From the NCBI GenBank assembly GCA_052034585.1, contig JBPOIJ010000008.1:1-64000 (forward strand): a DNA stretch of 64,000 nt, written 5' to 3'. The notes beneath the pieces are model-generated. The model searched no databases, had not been told where the DNA came from, and saw only the letters and a program-made list of their open reading frames with translations. Shown one piece after another: positions 25,338 to 35,529 of the stretch. The DNA comes from Xiheimicrobium sp052034585. Lineage in GTDB: Bacteria; Myxococcota; Myxococcia; Myxococcales; Myxococcaceae. The first letter of the stretch is position 1. Each line of letters opens with the position of its first letter. The position numbers were made by a program, and so were the translations under genes.

Positions 25338-26699
25338 TCAGTCGGTCGTCTTCAGGCCGTGCTTGCGCATCAGACGATAGAGCGAGACGCGATCGACCTC
25401 CGCCTCGACGGCTGCTTGGGACACCTTGCCTCCATGCCGGGCGAGGAGTGCGGTGAGGTAGTCGCGCTCGAAACGATCGTTGGCGCGCTTGCGGGCCTCG
25501 ACCAACGGGCCGGTGGTGAGATCGATCGACGCTCCGGCCGTCGACGGCGTCTTCCCTCTCGTAGGGGCCTCGGGCGTCTCGAAGACGATGCAGCGCTCGA
25601 GGTGATTTCGCAGCTCGCGCACGTTCCCGGCCCAGGTCGCCTGCTGCAGCTGCCCGAGGAAGTCGGAGGTGAAGAGCGAGGGATGGCTCGTGTCCGAGGC
25701 GCCGAGCTCCTTGAGGAGCGCCTTGGCGATCTCCGGAAGGTCCTCCGCGTGCTCTCGCAGCGGGGGCAGGGTGACGCGCACCACGGCCAGCCGGAAGTAG
25801 AGATCGGAGCGGAACTTGCCCGCGTTCACGTCGGCACGCAGATCTCGATGGGTCGCCGCCACGATGCGCACGTCGACCGGCGTCCACTGGTTTTGCCCCA
25901 GCCGGCGCACCTGCCGATCCTCGAGCACCCGGAGGAGCCGTGGCTGCAACTCGAGCGGCAACTCCCCGATCTCGTCGAGGAAGACCGTGCCGCCATTCGC
26001 CTCCTCGAACACGCCCAGCCGCTTCGACGCGGCGCCGGTGAACGCGCCCTTCTCGTGTCCGAAGAGCTCGGCCTCGAGGAGCGTCGGCGGCAGCGCCCCA
26101 CAATCGACCACCAGGAACGGTGCCGCTCTCCGCGCCCCGGCCGAGTGGAGCGCCTGCGCCGCGCGTGATTTCCCGGTGCCGGTCTCGCCTTCGAGGAGCA
26201 CCGTCGCGTCCGTCTTGGCCGCCTTCTCGAGAATCATGAAGGCCTGCCGCATCGCCGGGTTCGCGCCACGCAGCGTCCCGAAGGTCGACTCCTGGCTCAC
26301 CGGGAGCGCGCTCACCTTGTCGTCGAGCTCGAAGCGCAGCCGGGTGTTGCCGATGCTGATCACCGAGCCCTGCTTGAGGAACGCCTCCTTCACCCGCACC
26401 CCATCGACCGAGGTGCCGTTGGTGCTGCCGAGATCCTTCACCGTCGCGCGCTGGCCCTCGATGATCACCTCGCAGTGGAAGCGAGAGACGGTCGCATCGG
26501 CGAGCTGCACCTCGGCGGCGGCGTGAGAGCCGATCTGGCACTTGCCGAGCACGCACTCCGAGACCGATTGATCGGCCTCGTTGATCAGCCGGAACCGGCG
26601 CACCGTGGGCGCGAGCCGATAGCCCGAGGCTGGAGCGACCTTGATCGTCTCCTCGGCGCCCGTCGTCGCGAGGCCCTTTCGATCGATGGGAGCGGCCAT
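25338..26699 (-). CDS. FHA-domain sigma54-dependent transcriptional activator
   Basis: A 453-residue enhancer-binding protein that opens sigma54 promoters. An N-terminal FHA domain (about 30-110: KCQIGSHAAA, SRFHCEV, DLGSTNGTSVDG) recognises phosphothreonine, so a Ser/Thr kinase probably controls it. The AAA+ domain (about 145-365) has Walker A GETGTGKS, the sigma54-contact loop GAFTGA, Walker B GGTVFLDEIGEL and the arginine-finger region RSDLYFRL. A Fis-type helix-turn-helix closes the protein (GKVSQAAVEAEVDRVSLYRL). The ATG at 26699 has GGGAGG about 8 bases upstream; a longer frame lacks support. It is divergent from fabI. Myxobacteria have many such FHA activators; the target is unknown. 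Confidence 0.94.
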   Translation of the reverse strand: MAAPIDRKGLATTGAEETIKVAPASGYRLAPTVRRFRLINEADQSVSECVLGKCQIGSHAAAEVQLADATVSRFHCEVIIEGQRATVKDLGSTNGTSVDGVRVKEAFLKQGSVISIGNTRLRFELDDKVSALPVSQESTFGTLRGANPAMRQAFMILEKAAKTDATVLLEGETGTGKSRAAQALHSAGARRAAPFLVVDCGALPPTLLEAELFGHEKGAFTGAASKRLGVFEEANGGTVFLDEIGELPLELQPRLLRVLEDRQVRRLGQNQWTPVDVRIVAATHRDLRADVNAGKFRSDLYFRLAVVRVTLPPLREHAEDLPEIAKALLKELGASDTSHPSLFTSDFLGQLQQATWAGNVRELRNHLERCIVFETPEAPTRGKTPSTAGASIDLTTGPLVEARKRANDRFERDYLTALLARHGGKVSQAAVEAEVDRVSLYRLMRKHGLKTTD

Positions 26700-26778
26700 G
26701 TCCAAGTCCTCCCATGTCTGCCGCCATTGACGCAATGGATCGCTTTGAGCGTCGAGGGCCTCGGGGTAGAGCGAGCGC

Positions 26779-27603
26779 ATGCTCCTCAAGGACAAGAAGC
26801 TGCTCATCACCGGCGTGCTGACGCCGCAGTCGATTGCCTATGGCGTGGCCGAGCTGGCGCTGAAGGAAGGCGCGCAGGTGATCCTCACCTCGTTTGGGCG
26901 CCCGATGTCCCTCACCCAGCGCACCGCGAAGAAGCTCTCCGATCCGCCGCCCGAGGTGCTCGAGCTCGACGTCACCAACCCCGAACACTTTCCCAAGCTC
27001 GCCGCCGAGCTGAAGGCGAAGTGGGGCCGCGTCGACGGCGTGCTGCACGCGATCGCCTACGCGCCCGAAGACGCCCTCGGTGGCCGGTTCCTCACCACGC
27101 CCTGGGAGTCGGTGCAGCAGGCCTTCCGGGTCTCGACCTTCTCCCTCAAGGAGCTCTCCGCGGCGGTCGCGCCGCTGATGACGAGCGGCGGCGGCGTCGT
27201 CACCCTCGACTTCGACAACTCGACCCAGGCTTGGCCGCTCTACGACTGGATGGGTGTGTGCAAGGCCGGGCTGCTCGCCACCGTGCGCTACCTGGCGCGC
27301 GATCTCGGCCCCAAGGGCATTCGAGTGAACGCGCTCGCCGCCGGGCCGATCGCCACCATCGCCGCGAAGGGCATTCCCGGCTTCAAGCACCTCGAGAACA
27401 AGTGGGGCGCCCAGGCGCCGCTGGGTTGGGACGCGCGCTCCGACGCGGCGAGTGACGCGGTGGCTCGAACGGCCTGCGTGCTCCTCTCCGATTGGATGCC
27501 GAAGACGACCGGCGAGCAGATTCGGGTCGACGGTGGCTTCCACGCGCTGGGCGCCGAGCCGATCTCCCTCGAGGCCGTCGCCGCGGAAGCAGCCAAGAGC
27601 TGA
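26779..27603 (+). CDS. fabI: Enoyl-[acyl-carrier-protein] reductase (NADH), InhA-like FabI
   Basis: A 274-residue SDR enzyme that makes the last reduction in each fatty-acid elongation cycle. The Rossmann start LLITGVLTPQSIAYGVAELA has the FabI-type glycine/serine loop in place of GxxxGxG. The catalytic Tyr-x6-Lys is present in YDWMGVCK, and PLGWD plus GEQIRVDGGF close the protein. The stretches SFGRPMSLTQR and LDFDNSTQAWPLYDWM are nearer to actinobacterial InhA than to E. coli FabI. It stands 79 bases from the divergent FHA activator and 36 bases ahead of a DUF3634 gene. The gene symbol follows the general enzyme name. Confidence 0.92.
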   Translation: MLLKDKKLLITGVLTPQSIAYGVAELALKEGAQVILTSFGRPMSLTQRTAKKLSDPPPEVLELDVTNPEHFPKLAAELKAKWGRVDGVLHAIAYAPEDALGGRFLTTPWESVQQAFRVSTFSLKELSAAVAPLMTSGGGVVTLDFDNSTQAWPLYDWMGVCKAGLLATVRYLARDLGPKGIRVNALAAGPIATIAAKGIPGFKHLENKWGAQAPLGWDARSDAASDAVARTACVLLSDWMPKTTGEQIRVDGGFHALGAEPISLEAVAAEAAKS

Positions 27604-27639
27604 GTTGCACTTTCCTCGCCGCTGACGGGTCGAGCCTGC

Positions 27640-28020
27640 ATGGTGCCTGCCCTCGTCGTTCTCGCGATCGGAGCCGCCATCGTGCTCTGGCTTCGAAGCC
27701 AGCGCCGGGCCTTCGTGGTCGTGGTGACGAACGGGGAGGTGACGGTTCGGTCGGGGTGGATGCCGGGCGCGATGTTGAGCGACTTCCGCGCGGCGCTGAA
27801 GAGCGTGCCCTCGGGGAAGGTCGTCGGGCACTTCGAGGAGGGCGGCCTGCGCGTCGTCGCCAGCGGGGCCATCGACGAGTTCGTCGAGCAGCGCCTGAGG
27901 AACATCGCGCGGCTGTATCCGATCGGATCGTTCCGCGCGTCACGCGCTCCCGAGGCCGAGGCCGCGAAGACGACCGGGTTCTTCGCCTTCCTCACGCTGC
28001 TCTTCAGCCGCCGTGACTGA
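27640..28020 (+). CDS. DUF3634-family membrane protein
   Basis: A 126-residue protein: an N-terminal membrane helix (residues about 3-19) followed by a small soluble domain with FVVVVTNGEVTVRSGWMPGA and a helix-strand core ending in VEQRLRNIARLYP. This matches the layout of DUF3634 proteins known mainly from gammaproteobacteria. A Phe/Leu-rich patch closes the C-terminus. Function unknown. It follows fabI by 36 bases and may share its transcript. Confidence 0.75.
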   Translation: MVPALVVLAIGAAIVLWLRSQRRAFVVVVTNGEVTVRSGWMPGAMLSDFRAALKSVPSGKVVGHFEEGGLRVVASGAIDEFVEQRLRNIARLYPIGSFRASRAPEAEAAKTTGFFAFLTLLFSRRD

Positions 28021-28106
28021 ACGCTGGCCTCGAACGCCGGTTGCGGCTCGAACTCAGCGCACGAATCGAATCAACCGAGCGGTGTGGAGCCTCCGCGCGC
28101 TTGGCT

Positions 28107-30394
<2,288 letters not shown>

Positions 30395-30395
<1 letters not shown>

Positions 30396-30733
30396 CAGGG
30401 ATCCTCTGGTTCCAGACTCAGCTTCAGCGGGTACTCGTGTTCCTTCGCGAGCGCGTGGGTGCGCTCCACCTTCGTCTCGGCGACTTCACGGGTGTAGACG
30501 CCGGCCACGCCGAACCCCGTCTTGTGCACGTTGAGCATGATCGACACCGCGTCCGACTCCGACTTGTGGAACACCGAGCGCAGCACGAACACCACGAACT
30601 CCATGGTCGTGTAGTTGTCGTTGTGAAAGAGCACCCGGAACAGCGGGGGCTTCTTCAACGACTCCTTCTTCTTCGTCTCGGTCGCGACTCCCGTGTCGCC
30701 ATCGTCAGCGGCGGGGCGCTGCTTCGTCGCCAT
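30395..30733 (-). CDS. clpS: ATP-dependent Clp protease adaptor ClpS
   Basis: A 112-residue adaptor that hands N-degron substrates to ClpA. After a charged, flexible N-terminus (about 30 residues) the ClpS core is clear: LFRVLFHNDNYTTMEFVVFVL, HKSESDAVSIMLNVH, GVAGVYTREVAETKV. The N-degron pocket residues N-D in HNDNYTTMEF are kept. The ATG at 30733 is chosen because the longer frame (to 30886) adds a non-homologous arginine-rich stretch. It is joined to clpA by a one-base stop/start overlap. Confidence 0.96.
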
Positions 30734-30895
30734 GGCGGAAAGAAGGTAACAGACCTGCACCGAAGTGCCTCGAAGACAATCGGTCAGTCCTGGCCGTTTT
30801 GGTGACTCCTGCCGCGGCCAGTCGACCGATGCGAACAGCGGCGTTGAAACCTGTTGCAGGCGCGCCCAGGTGAGAGCGCGTCCCACTGGCGGGCG

Positions 30896-31591
30896 TCACA
30901 GCGCGTCGAGCGCAGCGAGCTCTCCGCGAAACACGTTGAGGTCGACGGCGCGGTTCACTCCAGCGACGCGCGCGGCGGCATCGAACTGCCAGAAGGACCA
31001 GTCGAGGCGTGGTTCCCTCGCGATCGAGCGGTACCAGAGCGGGCGGGTGAACGCTCCGAGCAGCTCTTCCTTCGCCTCTTGGGTCACGTAGAGCACGACG
31101 ACGCGGCCGGTTCGCTGCTCGACCTCGCCGACGAAGGCCTCGAGCTCGGCGCGGATCCGGTCGGGCCCGGGGCGATCGCGGCAGTTGCCGCCGAACTCCA
31201 CGTCGACCGCCGGTGGCAGCGCTGGCTTGGCCACCTGTGCCGTCGCGAGGAAGTGCGCCGCCTGCTCGAGGCCTGGTCGACAGAAGGTGAAGAAGTGGTA
31301 CGCGCCGACCCGGAGCCCCGCGCGCTCACCCGCCTCTCGATTCGCTCGGTAGTGAGGGTCGCTCCAATCGCCGCCCTCGGTCGCCTTGAGGTACGCGAAC
31401 GCGATGCCCGCGTCGGCGAGGAGCCCGAAGTCGACGTCACCGTTGTGGTGCGACAGATCGACCCCGTGCACCGGGTACGCCTCGGGGAAGCGCGCGACTG
31501 GGTAGAGGAGGCCCTCGCCCGGACGAACCCACCAGAGCATCGCCGCGCAGGCGGCCAGCACGAGCGCTGCGAACCCGAGCCACCGCTTCAT
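30896..31591 (-). CDS. GH25-family lysozyme, membrane or lipid anchored
   Basis: A 231-residue protein. The N-terminus LGFAALVLAAC gives a possible lipobox, or a simple membrane anchor through LWWVRP. The GH25 (Chalaropsis-type muramidase) barrel follows with VHGVDLSHHNGDVDF, YLKATEGGDWSDPHY, GAYHFF and the catalytic acidic pair region PAVDVEFGGN, closing with WQF...DLNVFRG. It probably cleaves peptidoglycan in the periplasm. Its start overlaps the stop of the nuclease-like gene (ATGA), placing it third in a DUF4920-nuclease-lysozyme unit. Confidence 0.88.
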   Translation of the reverse strand: MKRWLGFAALVLAACAAMLWWVRPGEGLLYPVARFPEAYPVHGVDLSHHNGDVDFGLLADAGIAFAYLKATEGGDWSDPHYRANREAGERAGLRVGAYHFFTFCRPGLEQAAHFLATAQVAKPALPPAVDVEFGGNCRDRPGPDRIRAELEAFVGEVEQRTGRVVVLYVTQEAKEELLGAFTRPLWYRSIAREPRLDWSFWQFDAAARVAGVNRAVDLNVFRGELAALDAL

Positions 31592-32013
31592 CCCGGCGCC
31601 GTGAGCGAGAAGCGATGGGTGGTGAGCGCGTGCGGGACCGCCTCCTTCACGTCACGGAGCGGAACGATCGCGCCCACCGTCGTGTAGAGGTTCGCCCCCG
31701 TGCGCGTCTTGGTCGACTTGAGCGGGTAGGCCTTCGCGTTCGGCATGAACCAGTCGCGGACTGGCTTGAGCTCGAGGCAGTGCACCTCGCGCACGTCGAG
31801 GAAGACGTAGATCAGCAGATCGGCGGTCGAATAGAGGAAGCAGCCCGGCGCGTCCTTCTCGGCGTTGCTGATCAGCTCGAAGAAGTAGTTGCCGCGTCGC
31901 TTGCCCTGGCGATCACCCTTCACCTCGACACCGAGCACCAAGCCGCCGCCCTTGTCCCAGAGGAGATCGACCCCCCGGTGCTGAAACCGAGGGTCGACCT
32001 GCACGTCGTGCAC
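31588..32013 (-). pseudogene. PD-(D/E)XK-type nuclease-like protein, apparently cut by an in-frame TGA
   Basis: The open part starts at GTG 32013 and gives 141 residues with the nuclease core RGVDLLWD...LGVEVKGDRQ, an Asp followed by E-x-K as in PD-(D/E)XK folds. YFFELISNAE and CFLYSTADLLIYVFLD follow. The same frame continues upstream through a single TGA (32041-32043) to an ATG at 32112. The upstream codons read MPRAYSMRGVMGAADRAVSLATD-stop-LHLQAPASLV, a continuous helix-like N-terminus. A change of TGG to TGA, or a sequencing error, would explain it. From 32112 the gap to the DUF4920 gene would be only 15 bases. The shorter product may still be made. Confidence 0.7.
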
Positions 32014-32040
32014 GAGGCTCGCCGGCGCCTGGAGGTGGAG

Positions 32041-32112
32041 TCAGTCGGTCGCGAGCGAGACGGCTCGATCGGCCGCGCCCATCACTCCGCGCATCGAGTA
32101 GGCGCGCGGCAT
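32041..32112 (-). other. Probable detached 5' codons of the nuclease-like gene
   Basis: Twenty-three codons from ATG 32112 followed by TGA, in the same frame as the gene that reopens at 32013. They are kept separate here because the interruption may be a true mutation, a sequencing error or a recoded stop. Confidence 0.5.
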
Positions 32113-32127
32113 CGAAGCGGCTCGAGC

Positions 32128-32667
32128 CTAGCGGCGCAGCTCGACGGCCACCGCGACCAGCTGGACTTCGCGGTACTTGCCGTCCTTGCCCTTGGCCACC
32201 TTGGCGCCCTCGGACTCGAAGTGCTTGGCGCGCTCGGGCGCGAGCTCGGCGACCTTCACCGTGCCCTCCACCTTCGCCATGGCGCCAGCCGAGTCGAGCG
32301 GCACGAAGAAGCCGTAGTCCTTGAAGGTGACGCGCACGCCCGGGCCCTTCTCGGTGGGCGCGAGCTCCATCCAGCAGCCCTTCTTCTCGCAGGCCTTGCG
32401 GATCTTCGCCTCGACCTGCACGTCCTTGCCCTCGAAGTCGGTGGGCGAGGTGAGCAGCTTGTCGAGCGTGACGGCGGGCAGACCCTTGAGCTTTTCTCCG
32501 CGGGTCATCACCTCACCGGTCTTCGGCGTGCCTGGGCCGGCCGCCTGAGCGTGACCAGCGCACTCGGCGTGGCCCTTGTCACCTTCGGCGTGATTGCCGT
32601 TGCAGGACATCTTGCCGTCGGGACCAGGGGCACAAGCGAGAGCGATCGAGAGGAGGAGCGTGTTCAT
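32128..32667 (-). CDS. DUF4920-domain lipoprotein
   Basis: A 179-residue protein. The ATG at 32667 opens a short signal peptide ending IALAC (lipobox), followed by a His/Cys-rich segment (CNGNHAEGDKGHAECAGHAQ) and then the DUF4920 domain. That domain shows LLTSPTDFEGKDVQVEAKI, KACEKKGCWMEL, VRVTFKDYGFFVPLD and a VKVAEL strand. The paired Cys in KACEKKGCW is conserved in this family and, with the His-rich N-terminus, could bind metal. Expected at the periplasmic face. Function is unknown for the family. It is the first gene of the unit running to the GH25 lysozyme. Confidence 0.86.
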   Translation of the reverse strand: MNTLLLSIALACAPGPDGKMSCNGNHAEGDKGHAECAGHAQAAGPGTPKTGEVMTRGEKLKGLPAVTLDKLLTSPTDFEGKDVQVEAKIRKACEKKGCWMELAPTEKGPGVRVTFKDYGFFVPLDSAGAMAKVEGTVKVAELAPERAKHFESEGAKVAKGKDGKYREVQLVAVAVELRR

Positions 32668-32757
32668 GGGCGTCGAGGTAGCGCAGGCCGGCCCTCCTGC
32701 GCAAGCGCACCGACCGGACGAACGAGCCGGAAATTCAGGCCCCACCCTCGGCTTGGC

Positions 32758-33018
32758 TCAGCTCAACGCGTCGGGCTTCTTGGCCTCACGCTTCTTGAGG
32801 CCGGTCGCTTCGGGGCCTTCGGTCTCGAGGCCGAGCGCCATCTCCAGCAGATCGAGCAGGGCGGCGCGCGAGTCGGTGTCGTCGGGAGCGAGCACCGTCA
32901 CCTCGATGGGCAGCCGATCCTCCGCGGGCACTGGCTCGGCCTCGAGCGGTTTCCCGGCAGCGTCGAGATCCTCCACCAGGAGATCGCCATCGCGATGAAC
33001 CGTGTAACGCCGATGCAT
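32758..33018 (-). CDS. Small acidic hypothetical protein, 86 residues
   Basis: A soluble, acidic protein with two short strands (YTVHRDGDLLVEDLD), a Pro/Glu-rich middle and a helix (ALLDLLEMALGLE), then a Lys-rich end. No family is recognised. The ATG at 33018 is the only good start. It is 90 bases ahead of the DUF4920 gene and divergent from the FHA-domain gene. Confidence 0.6.
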   Translation of the reverse strand: MHRRYTVHRDGDLLVEDLDAAGKPLEAEPVPAEDRLPIEVTVLAPDDTDSRAALLDLLEMALGLETEGPEATGLKKREAKKPDALS

Positions 33019-33099
33019 GTGGCCACCCTACACGCATTCGGCGCAGGGCGTCGGCGTGGTTTGAGCGACAGTGTCGAGGGCCGCGTGTACAGTTGTCGG

Positions 33100-33600
33100 G
33101 TGTCGATCGCGCTCACCCAGCTCATGCGGCGCATGGTGGTGCACCCCGACCAGCCGGTGGTGACCGTCCCCGTCTTGTTGTGGGAAGCGCCGCCCTCGGA
33201 GTCCTCGCCTGACGAAGACTGGGCACCCACCGACGCGGGCTTTCGGTCCCGCCCCACCGCGACTGATCCGCTCGTCTTCATGGTCGAGAAGGTGGCAGGC
33301 CGCGCGAACCCCTTCGCGATGGGCGTCACCGTGGGCCGGGTCGAGACCAACGACGTGATCGTCGACGACGGCTCGGTGAGCCGGTTTCACGCCTGGCTCC
33401 AATTCGACGCCAAGGTGCACAAGTGGTTCCTCTGTGACGCGGAGTCGAAGAACGGCACCTTCATCGGCGCGCAGCGGCTCAAGCCGAAGGAGAAGATCGA
33501 GCTCTTCGACGGCGCGCGGGTGAAGTTCGGTGACGCGGAGATGATCTTCCTGACGCCCGACGCGTTGGTGAAGGAGATCAAGCTCCGCGGCGGGCGCTGA
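33100..33600 (+). CDS. FHA-domain protein
   Basis: A protein of about 166 residues with one C-terminal FHA domain (about 75-150): TVGRVETNDVIVDD, SVSRFHAWLQFD, AESKNGTFIGAQRL. The phosphothreonine-binding residues G-R, S-R-x-H and N-G-T are present. It probably reads the output of a Ser/Thr kinase. The N-terminal 70 residues are unrecognised. The start is uncertain: GTG 33100 is used, with GTG 33085 and ATG 33124 in the same frame and no strong ribosome site. Its stop TGA is followed by TCA, forming TGATCA. Confidence 0.78.
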   Translation: MSIALTQLMRRMVVHPDQPVVTVPVLLWEAPPSESSPDEDWAPTDAGFRSRPTATDPLVFMVEKVAGRANPFAMGVTVGRVETNDVIVDDGSVSRFHAWLQFDAKVHKWFLCDAESKNGTFIGAQRLKPKEKIELFDGARVKFGDAEMIFLTPDALVKEIKLRGGR

Positions 33601-33649
33601 TCAGGCCGAACGAGTCGGATCAGGCCCGGCGCCGATTGAGTCGGGTTGA

Positions 33650-34336
33650 TCAGGCGTCGAAGCGGTAGCCCAGCCCGCGCACGGTCGAGAAGTGTTTGGG
33701 CTGATCAGGCGACTTCTCGAACTTCTGCCGGAGCTGGCTCACGAAGTTGTCCACCGTGCGGGCGGTGCCTTCGTAGCCGTAGCCCCAGGCTGCCGAGAGG
33801 AGCTCGTCGCGACTGAAGGTGCGGCCCGGGTTCCCGACGAAGTGAGCGAGGAGCTTGAACTCCTGCGCGGTGAGCTCGATGTCCTTGCCGGCACGCTGCA
33901 CCGTCTTCGAGCGCAGATCGATCACCGTGTCGTCGAAGCGGAGCGTCTGCGGCTCGTCGCGTTCCTTCCTCCGGAGCACGCTGCGAATGCGCGCGAGCAA
34001 TTCCTGCAGCCCGAACGGCTTCACCAGGTAGTCGTCGGCGCCGAGGTCGAGGCCCATCACCTTGTCGCGCTCCATGCCTCGGGCCGAGAGCACGATGACC
34101 GGCGTCTTGCTGTTCCGCTTTCGCAGCTCCTCCATCACCTCGTAGCCGTTGAGCTGCGGCATCATGATGTCGAGGACGATGAGATCGGGGGCTTCGTCGA
34201 GCGCCTTCTGGAGCCCGGCCTTGCCGTCCTGCGCTTGGAGCACCTCGAAGCCCTCGTACCGGAGACTCATCGAGAGGCCCGTGAGAATGGAGAGGTCGTC
34301 CTCCACCACCAGGATGCGCTGACCTTTTCGCTCCAC
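33650..34336 (-). CDS. OmpR/PhoB-type response regulator
   Basis: A 228-residue DNA-binding regulator. Receiver domain (about 7-120): the acidic pair after ILVVEDD, phospho-acceptor D56 in LIVLDIMMP, the Ser in VIVLSARG, and Lys in VKPF. The C-terminal winged helix (about 135-228) has LTAQEFKLLAHFVGNPGRTFSRDELL and TVDNFVSQLRQKFE...RGLGYRFD. The GTG at 34336 is the likely start. The presumed partner, a membrane histidine kinase, lies 7.5 kb away at 41876-43387 on the same strand, separated by the metal-efflux block. Confidence 0.93.
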   Translation of the reverse strand: MERKGQRILVVEDDLSILTGLSMSLRYEGFEVLQAQDGKAGLQKALDEAPDLIVLDIMMPQLNGYEVMEELRKRNSKTPVIVLSARGMERDKVMGLDLGADDYLVKPFGLQELLARIRSVLRRKERDEPQTLRFDDTVIDLRSKTVQRAGKDIELTAQEFKLLAHFVGNPGRTFSRDELLSAAWGYGYEGTARTVDNFVSQLRQKFEKSPDQPKHFSTVRGLGYRFDA

Positions 34337-34396
34337 GACGACTCTCTTAACTGAGGCGCCGCCCGAGCGGGGAACTTCGGAGGGTTCCCGTGCGGC

Positions 34397-34948
34397 GTGG
34401 GAAATGTCATGGAGTCGCCGCCGATGCCGGAACTCGCCGAGCTCGATCAGCTGCTGAAGGCCTTGGCCCAGGGCGATCGCTCCGCGTTCACGCCGGTCTT
34501 TCAGCGGCTCTGGCCGTCGATCCATCGGTTGTGCGTTCGGCTCATGGAGAGCGAGAGCGAAGGGCAGGACGCAGCGCAGTCCTCGATGCTCAAGATCCTC
34601 GAGCGGGCGAACGAGTACGACTGGAAGCGGCCGGCGCTGCCGTGGGCCGTCGGCATCGCGACGTGGGAGTGCCGTACGCAGCGAAAGAAGCGCGCCCGGC
34701 TGCGCGAGTCGGCCGAAGCGCCAGCGGACGCCGCGCAGGCCGATGCAGTCGAAGAGCGAGAGCAGCAGCAGCTCCTCGACGCGGCGGTTCAGGCGATGGG
34801 CACGCTCTCGGCGGTCGATCAGGAAGCGCTCGTCGCGACGTATTGGGAGACCGCGGCCGCGGTGTCGGGCGCCACCCTTCGAAAAAGCCGGGAGCGCGCG
34901 CTCACCCGGCTTCGTGATGCGTTCCGGAGGCTCTATGGACTCGACTGA
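34397..34948 (+). CDS. ECF-like sigma-70 family RNA polymerase sigma factor
   Basis: A protein of about 183 residues. Region 2 (about 22-100: QGDRSAFTPVFQRLWP, then a helix around LMESESEGQDAAQSSMLKILE and WAVGIATWECRTQRKK) and region 4 (about 130-180: TLSAVDQEALVATYW, LRKSRERALTRLRDAF) are recognisable, although the -10 and -35 contact residues are unusual and no close ECF group is obvious. The GTG at 34397 follows CGGAGGG by 12 bases; ATG 34409 is an alternative. Its end overlaps the next gene by 14 bases, and the two Cys-rich membrane proteins that follow are its likely regulators. Confidence 0.85.
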   Translation: MGNVMESPPMPELAELDQLLKALAQGDRSAFTPVFQRLWPSIHRLCVRLMESESEGQDAAQSSMLKILERANEYDWKRPALPWAVGIATWECRTQRKKRARLRESAEAPADAAQADAVEEREQQQLLDAAVQAMGTLSAVDQEALVATYWETAAAVSGATLRKSRERALTRLRDAFRRLYGLD

Positions 34949-35486
34949 GCTGACCCGGCTCGAGCAGGCCGCGAAGAGCCGCTACGAGCGTGCGCGGTTT
35001 GGCTGGAGCCTCGCGGCCTGTGTTCCGCTGGTGGCCGTGGTGGCGGTGGCTGCGCTCGTCTCTCGGCGGCCCTCCTCGGCGCTCAGCTTCGGCGCGCTGC
35101 TCTTCGTCGCCGGAGCGCTCTGTCTGTGGCGCGGTCGAGACCTCGGCCGTGGCTTCGTTCCGGGTGTGGTGAGTGGGGTCGTTCCGCTCGTGCTCTCGCT
35201 CGTCGCCAACCTCGGGCATGGCTGCGCCGCCGGCCACTGCTCGACCTGGTGCGTCCAGGCCTGCACCGTCGGCGGCGTCACCGCCGGTCTCGCGGTCTCG
35301 TTCGTCGCGATCCGCCGTGCGTACCGTTGGCCCTTCTGGGTGAGCGCATCGGCGATGTCGATGCTCACCGGCGCGATGGGCTGTTCCTGCATCGGCTTTT
35401 CGGGAGTCGGAGCGCTCGCCGCGGGCTTTGCGGTCGGCACGATTCCACCCCTCGCGCGCCGAATGTTCGCGTCGAACTCGCCGTAA
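34935..35486 (+). CDS. Cys-rich membrane protein A, paralog of the next gene
   Basis: A 183-residue protein. A basic N-terminus with the motif RYERARF is followed by about five hydrophobic segments. A loop between segments 3 and 4 reads GHGCAAGHCSTWC, and a second Cys pair lies in GAMGCSCIG. The arrangement suggests metal or thiol sensing in the membrane. It overlaps the sigma gene by 14 bases, the position where anti-sigma factors are usually encoded. No known anti-sigma domain is recognisable, so that role is inference. The next gene is a clear duplicate with the same N-terminal motif and the same Cys spacing. Confidence 0.82.
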   Translation: MDSTELTRLEQAAKSRYERARFGWSLAACVPLVAVVAVAALVSRRPSSALSFGALLFVAGALCLWRGRDLGRGFVPGVVSGVVPLVLSLVANLGHGCAAGHCSTWCVQACTVGGVTAGLAVSFVAIRRAYRWPFWVSASAMSMLTGAMGCSCIGFSGVGALAAGFAVGTIPPLARRMFASNSP

Positions 35487-35529
35487 CGATTGAGGTGTCA
35501 CGCTTCGGAGCGCTCGTGCCTACCTGGGC

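Noticed and set aside
25267..27831. An 854-codon open frame on the minus strand
   Set aside because: It runs through fabI and the sigma54 activator in a wrong frame and has shadow composition.
31615..33099. Upstream extension of the FHA-domain frame
   Set aside because: It overlaps three real minus-strand genes in antisense. Only the part from about 33100 carries FHA features.
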